Shown here in pieces: positions 60,582-64,000 of a DNA stretch of 64,000 nucleotides. The stretch is from Mesorhizobium sp. BR1-1-16 (GTDB lineage: Bacteria > Pseudomonadota > Alphaproteobacteria > Rhizobiales > Kaistiaceae). A program made the translations under genes and the position numbers. The stretch's first letter is position 1. Each line of letters begins with the position of its first letter. Under the pieces are notes generated by a model. The model did no database searches and was not told where the DNA came from. It worked only from the letters and a program-made list of their open reading frames with translations. Location of the stretch: contig NZ_JAIUIE010000004.1 in the NCBI RefSeq assembly GCF_020165495.1, positions 62,001 to 126,000 on the forward strand, read 5' to 3'.

Positions 60582-61388
60582 TCAGGCGGGAAGCCGGCTC
60601 GGCGGAACGTCGAGACGCACCGCGATCCCCTCGAGGTCTGGCCGGGCCGCCGGATAGAGTTGCATCACCAGTGGATCATGGCCGGGGATGATGTGCTCGG
60701 GCGTCGGCGCGAGCTGACGCACCCGGTCATAGCCCTCGATGGTATCGCCGATGTGAAACGCCGTGGTGAACGGCCGGCCGGTATCCATGTTCTCGAAGTA
60801 ATGCGTGGCATCGGACGCCAGCACCACGCGGCCTCGCGCCGTGTTGACCGTCACGAACTGCAGACCGGCCGAATGGCCGCCAACCAGATGGACGCCAATG
60901 CCGGGCGCAAGCTCTGCGTCGCCGTTATAGAAGCGCACGCGGCCGGCATAGTTCAAGCGCACGACACCGACGACATCGTCGACCTCGAACGCATGGTTGA
61001 GGAAGGGATGGCGCATGTATTTGCCGGTGGCATAAGTCAGCTCCGGTTCCTGAAGGTGGAATTTTGCCCTAGGGAAGCGATCGAAATTGCCGACATGATC
61101 ATAGTGCAGATGTGTCAGGATGACGTCTTCGACATCGTCCGCATCGATGCCGAACAGCTTGAGCGCGTCGACGGGATTGCGGAGATAGGTCCGTTTGCGC
61201 TCGGCCGATACTTCCTCGGTGAAGCCGCAATCGACGACATAGTGCTTGCCGTTGCCGATGATGAGCCAGAAGAAATAGTCCATCGGCATCGGCCCGTCAT
61301 GCGGGTCTCCGCCGATGAAATTGTCCTGGCGACGGCCCGCCCGCGTTGCATAGCGGATGGCGTAGACCTCGTAGACCGGAAGATCCAT
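60582..61388 (-). CDS. Metallo-beta-lactamase-fold protein, AHL-lactonase-like
   Basis: A 268-residue MBL-fold hydrolase. The metal motif HxHxDH is T-H93-L-H95-Y-D97-H98, with a third His in GGHSAGLQ, a bridging Asp in ASDATHYFENM and a C-terminal His in PGHDP. The order and spacing fit the AiiA-like N-acyl homoserine lactonase family, although many of these open other lactones. It lies 1 nt behind the MmgE/PrpD gene, so it is in the same transcript. True quorum-quenching is not shown; a role in catabolic lactone opening fits the operon equally well. Confidence 0.85.
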   Translation of the reverse strand: MDLPVYEVYAIRYATRAGRRQDNFIGGDPHDGPMPMDYFFWLIIGNGKHYVVDCGFTEEVSAERKRTYLRNPVDALKLFGIDADDVEDVILTHLHYDHVGNFDRFPRAKFHLQEPELTYATGKYMRHPFLNHAFEVDDVVGVVRLNYAGRVRFYNGDAELAPGIGVHLVGGHSAGLQFVTVNTARGRVVLASDATHYFENMDTGRPFTTAFHIGDTIEGYDRVRQLAPTPEHIIPGHDPLVMQLYPAARPDLEGIAVRLDVPPSRLPA

Positions 61389-61389
61389 G

Positions 61390-62778
61390 TCAGGCCACGC
61401 GCGTCAGGCGCATCAGCGCGCCGACATCATCCGTGCTGTCGAGGCTGTCGACCGCGGCCGCGAGGGCCGCCGCTTTCTCCGCCCCGATCGCCTCGGTGGC
61501 CGCAATGTCGAAGCGGCGGCGGATCAACGCCAGATCGGCGGGAATGACATCGGGCAGACGACGGGAAAGGCGGCGGCCGTCCTTCATCTCGACGACGACC
61601 TCGGCACCCTGCCTGGCGGGGAACGCGGCCGTCAATTCCGGGTCGACCTCTGCAGTGACCAGGGCCGCGAGCCTGAGAAGCGCAGGGTCGTCGAGATGCT
61701 GATAGCTGGTCTCGTCGATCTGCTTGCCGAGGATGGCACTTGCCACGGCATAGTGGATGCTCATTTTCGCCTGCAGGATGCGCGAGAAGGGGCCGGCATA
61801 GTCGCAGCCGGGATAGGCCTTGGCCGCCTGTGTCACCTTGGCGATGATCGAAACCACCTCACCGGGATCGATATCCTCGGCATTGGCGAGCGCGAGTGCG
61901 GCAAGGCTTGGTGTCTGCGCGAAATTGCAGACCGGCGCCGGCTTGAAGAACACCGACATGATCTCCGCCTCGCCGTCGAAGAGGCGCACATCCGGCGCCC
62001 GCTTGTCGGGACGATAGGCCGTGAAAAGGCCCGCCTCGCCATCCAGCGCCTTTTCCGAGCCATAGGCGCCGAGACCCGCAAGGCGCGCGGCGGTCAGCCC
62101 GTTGCGCGCCGCAAGACCAGCTTCGAAGAACATCTCGTCCGCGCCGGTGTGTGGCCATTGGTTCTGGCCGGCGACCATATTGGTGGCGAGCGATATGGCG
62201 TTCTGGGTCTTCTTCTCGTCATAGCGGAGCAGCGCGGAAGCCGCTGCGGCCGCCGCCATCGGGCCGCAAAAGCCGGTCGGACGGAAGATGCGGGCGAATT
62301 CCGGCGTCACGAGCGCGCGGCCGATGCGACCGCCGACCTCATAGCCGGTCACGGCTGCGGCGATGAAGGCGCGGCCATCGACTTTGTTCTCCTCGGCTAG
62401 AGCGAGAAGCACGGGCAGAACGACGATGCCGAGATGGCTGACGCTGCCGGTGTGCATATCCTCGCGCACCAGCCCGTGGCCGGCGACGCTGTTGGCAAAG
62501 ACAGCATCCGGAGCCGGGACGGCGAGCGCCGTTCCCACAATGCTGCAGGGGCCGGCACCGTCTGTCGCGATCGCCTGGGCCTGACGCGCCCAGGGGAGAT
62601 TGCGCGACTCGAACGCGCAGGCGAGAAAATCGAGCAGGCAGACCTTGAGCTTTTCCGTCGCTGCGGCCGAAACACCGACATCAAGTTGGCCGACAATGGC
62701 CGCGGCCAATCGCTCGGCAAGCGTCGGCGTCGATGGTGCAGAAGATGGCGGGCGAACCGCAGTCGCTGTGTCGGACAT
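61390..62778 (-). CDS. MmgE/PrpD-family protein
   Basis: A 462-residue member of the MmgE/PrpD fold (2-methylcitrate dehydratase, cis-aconitate decarboxylase, iminodisuccinate epimerase). Family features are ANSVAGHGLVREDMHTGSVSHLG, AAAVTGYEVGGRIG, RPTGFCGPMAAAAAAS and FFKPAPVCNFAQTP. GGGAGGGG precedes the ATG. It probably dehydrates or isomerises a small carboxylic acid. Grouped with a LysR regulator, a lactonase-like hydrolase and an aldehyde dehydrogenase, it suggests a catabolic operon of unknown substrate. Confidence 0.88.
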   Translation of the reverse strand: MSDTATAVRPPSSAPSTPTLAERLAAAIVGQLDVGVSAAATEKLKVCLLDFLACAFESRNLPWARQAQAIATDGAGPCSIVGTALAVPAPDAVFANSVAGHGLVREDMHTGSVSHLGIVVLPVLLALAEENKVDGRAFIAAAVTGYEVGGRIGRALVTPEFARIFRPTGFCGPMAAAAAASALLRYDEKKTQNAISLATNMVAGQNQWPHTGADEMFFEAGLAARNGLTAARLAGLGAYGSEKALDGEAGLFTAYRPDKRAPDVRLFDGEAEIMSVFFKPAPVCNFAQTPSLAALALANAEDIDPGEVVSIIAKVTQAAKAYPGCDYAGPFSRILQAKMSIHYAVASAILGKQIDETSYQHLDDPALLRLAALVTAEVDPELTAAFPARQGAEVVVEMKDGRRLSRRLPDVIPADLALIRRRFDIAATEAIGAEKAAALAAAVDSLDSTDDVGALMRLTRVA

Positions 62779-62825
62779 GAACCCCTCCCAAGGTCAGCGC
62801 GCTCCCGGAATTCCGGGCAGGGATG

Positions 62826-63746
62826 TCAAACGGCCGCGCTGCCGCCGCCTTCGAGAATGGACTGGACCTCATCGCGAATGAGGCGGGTGATCAGCCGCGT
62901 CGCAACGCTCATCGGCCGCTGCGTCGAGGTCGCGAGCAGCAGGTCGCGCCGAAGCGTCGGATTGGTCAGCGCCCAGCGGCGGATGCGGCCGGCGCTGAGC
63001 AGATGCCGCACCGCGCCATCGGAGAGCACGGTATAGCCGACGCCGCGTTCGACCAGGCTGAGTGTCGCCGGCATCGCGTCGACCTCGAACTCGACATGCG
63101 CTGCGAGGCCGAGCTTTTCCAGCTCGCTGTCAATCAGCACGCGCAGCCCGTGCGGTCGCGCCGGCAGGATGACGGGAATTTCGGCAAGCCGGGCGGTTTC
63201 GATAGTGTCGCCACCAAGACCGGCGGGGTCGTCCACGGGGCCGAGCAGAATGAGGTCGTCGGAGAACAGGGGTTCCGTCGTCAGCGTTGGCCGGCGCGGC
63301 GCCTGGTAGACGATGCCGATATCGATCTGGCCCGTCGAAAGCCATTCGGCGACATGGCCACTGAACCCCTCGACGAGATGCAGCACGATATTCGGGAAGG
63401 CCTCGCGGCAACGCAGGACCAGCGGGCCGGTCAGCACCCAGCCGATCGACGGCGGCATGGCGATGGTGACGCGACCTTGCGGCATCGAGCGCAAGGCGCC
63501 GATCTCGGATTGGGCACGCTCGACCAGGTTGACGATCTCATGGGCGTAGCCCTCCAGCATCTTGCCGGCTTCCGACAGGACCACGCCGCGGCCATTGCGG
63601 TAAAGCAGCTCCACCCCGAGCTCTTCTTCAAGCAGCTTGATCTGACGGCTGAGGATCGGTTGGGCAATCGAAAGCCGCACGGCGGCCTTCGAAAAGCTCC
63701 CGGACTCGGCGACTCCAAGGAAGAAGCCGAGCTGCTTCAGCTCCAT
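62826..63746 (-). CDS. LysR-family transcriptional regulator
   Basis: A 306-residue regulator. The HTH is at the N terminus (FSKAAVRLSIAQPILSRQIKLLEEELG), then the effector domain (VTIAMPPSIGWVLTGPLVLR...). The ATG at 63746 has GGGAG 8 nt upstream; the open frame continues 16 codons further without support. Unusually for LysR genes it lies in the same direction as, and directly upstream of, its probable target genes MmgE/PrpD and MBL. Confidence 0.9.
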   Translation of the reverse strand: MELKQLGFFLGVAESGSFSKAAVRLSIAQPILSRQIKLLEEELGVELLYRNGRGVVLSEAGKMLEGYAHEIVNLVERAQSEIGALRSMPQGRVTIAMPPSIGWVLTGPLVLRCREAFPNIVLHLVEGFSGHVAEWLSTGQIDIGIVYQAPRRPTLTTEPLFSDDLILLGPVDDPAGLGGDTIETARLAEIPVILPARPHGLRVLIDSELEKLGLAAHVEFEVDAMPATLSLVERGVGYTVLSDGAVRHLLSAGRIRRWALTNPTLRRDLLLATSTQRPMSVATRLITRLIRDEVQSILEGGGSAAV

Positions 63747-63827
63747 TGAATGAACTCCCCGATCCGTTGTGGAATTCATCGGATAGTACGACATTGTCAG
63801 GTATCCACAAACCCGGGCCGGTTGCGC

Positions 63828-64000
63828 CTATCTCTGGACAAATGGATTGGCAACCTCGCCAATCGTGTCGATCCAGACGCTCTTCTCCTGCAGATATTCG
63901 CGTATTGCCGTCAGCCCGCTTTCGCGGCCGATGCCGGAACGCTTGTAGCCACCGAATGGAGAGAGGTAGCTCGTCGCGCGATAGGAGTTGATCCAGACAG
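63828..64000 (-). CDS. Aldehyde dehydrogenase, C-terminal end only
   Basis: About 56 residues are visible: VWINSYRATSYLSPFGGYKRSG near the window edge, then IGRESGL and a final KSVWIDTIGEVANPFVQR before TAG (63828-63830). PFGGYKxSGxGRE is the C-terminal hallmark of NAD(P)-dependent aldehyde dehydrogenases. The catalytic Cys and Glu lie outside the window. It is 81 nt upstream of the LysR gene on the same strand. Confidence 0.88.
   Translation of the reverse strand, partial: VWINSYRATSYLSPFGGYKRSGIGRESGLTAIREYLQEKSVWIDTIGEVANPFVQR

Noticed and set aside
60582-61388. Quorum-quenching partner of the DSF system
   Set aside because: It is AHL-lactonase-like, DSF is a fatty acid rather than a lactone, and the gene lies 11 kb away in a catabolic operon.

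Overview
The window is high-GC DNA with tightly packed genes, ATGA-type stop/start overlaps and long stacks of carbohydrate ABC importers with LacI, GntR and LysR regulators. This is typical of a free-living or plant/soil-associated alphaproteobacterium, most likely order Hyphomicrobiales (Rhizobiales). The order is inferred from gene content; there is no rRNA in the window. I see no tRNA, rRNA, CRISPR array or intact insertion sequence.

Layout. (a) 1-3.4 kb: a cut LacI regulator divergent from a GH95 alpha-L-fucosidase-type enzyme. (b) 3.5-7.8 kb: an ArsB/NhaD-type permease, a Pro-rich BOF-domain protein with its own terminator, and a divergent OmpR-type two-component system. (c) 7.8-14.3 kb: a LacI regulator divergent from a GH32/GH43-like hydrolase, a frameshifted serine hydrolase and a CUT1 sugar importer. 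Two copies of one 18-bp operator precede the hydrolase and the importer. (d) 14.3-21 kb: a GH78 alpha-L-rhamnosidase with a second CUT1 importer and a divergent LacI. (e) 21-34.9 kb: an Opp/Dpp-type importer, a GH39 beta-xylosidase, a GntR regulator, a Gfo/Idh/MocA dehydrogenase and a dehydratase-lactonase-aldolase-SDR operon. Together (e) looks like import, cleavage and non-phosphorylative oxidation of a sugar, tied together by a repeated TTATYGACAA motif. (f) 35-41.6 kb: a seven-gene operon with a third CUT1 importer, an SDR, a sugar isomerase/epimerase-type protein, a dehydrogenase and a GntR regulator. (g) 41.8-42.8 kb: HIT and DUF305 proteins.

(h) 43.3-49.1 kb is the most striking part. 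An RpfC-type hybrid sensor kinase is co-transcribed with a REC-PAS-GGDEF-EAL protein, and both converge on an RpfF-type DSF synthase with both catalytic glutamates. The arrangement mirrors rpfG-rpfC/rpfF of Xanthomonas, except that RpfG's HD-GYP output is replaced by a GGDEF-EAL output. It looks like a complete diffusible-signal-factor to cyclic-di-GMP circuit. A conspicuously AT-rich, gene-free stretch follows it.

(i) 49.8-52.6 kb: a MarR-controlled operon with a DHA2 exporter, an isochorismatase-fold protein and a small membrane protein, with a clear 26-bp operator. (j) 52.8-60.6 kb: an SDR, then an Rbs-type importer operon in which one permease is fused to an SMP-30/strictosidine-synthase-like propeller, followed by a second propeller protein. 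(k) 60.6-64 kb: an AHL-lactonase-like metallo-beta-lactamase-fold protein, an MmgE/PrpD protein, a LysR regulator and the 3' end of an aldehyde dehydrogenase, all on the minus strand.

None of the three CUT1 importers has its own ATPase gene here, which suggests a shared MsmK/MalK-type ATPase elsewhere in the genome.
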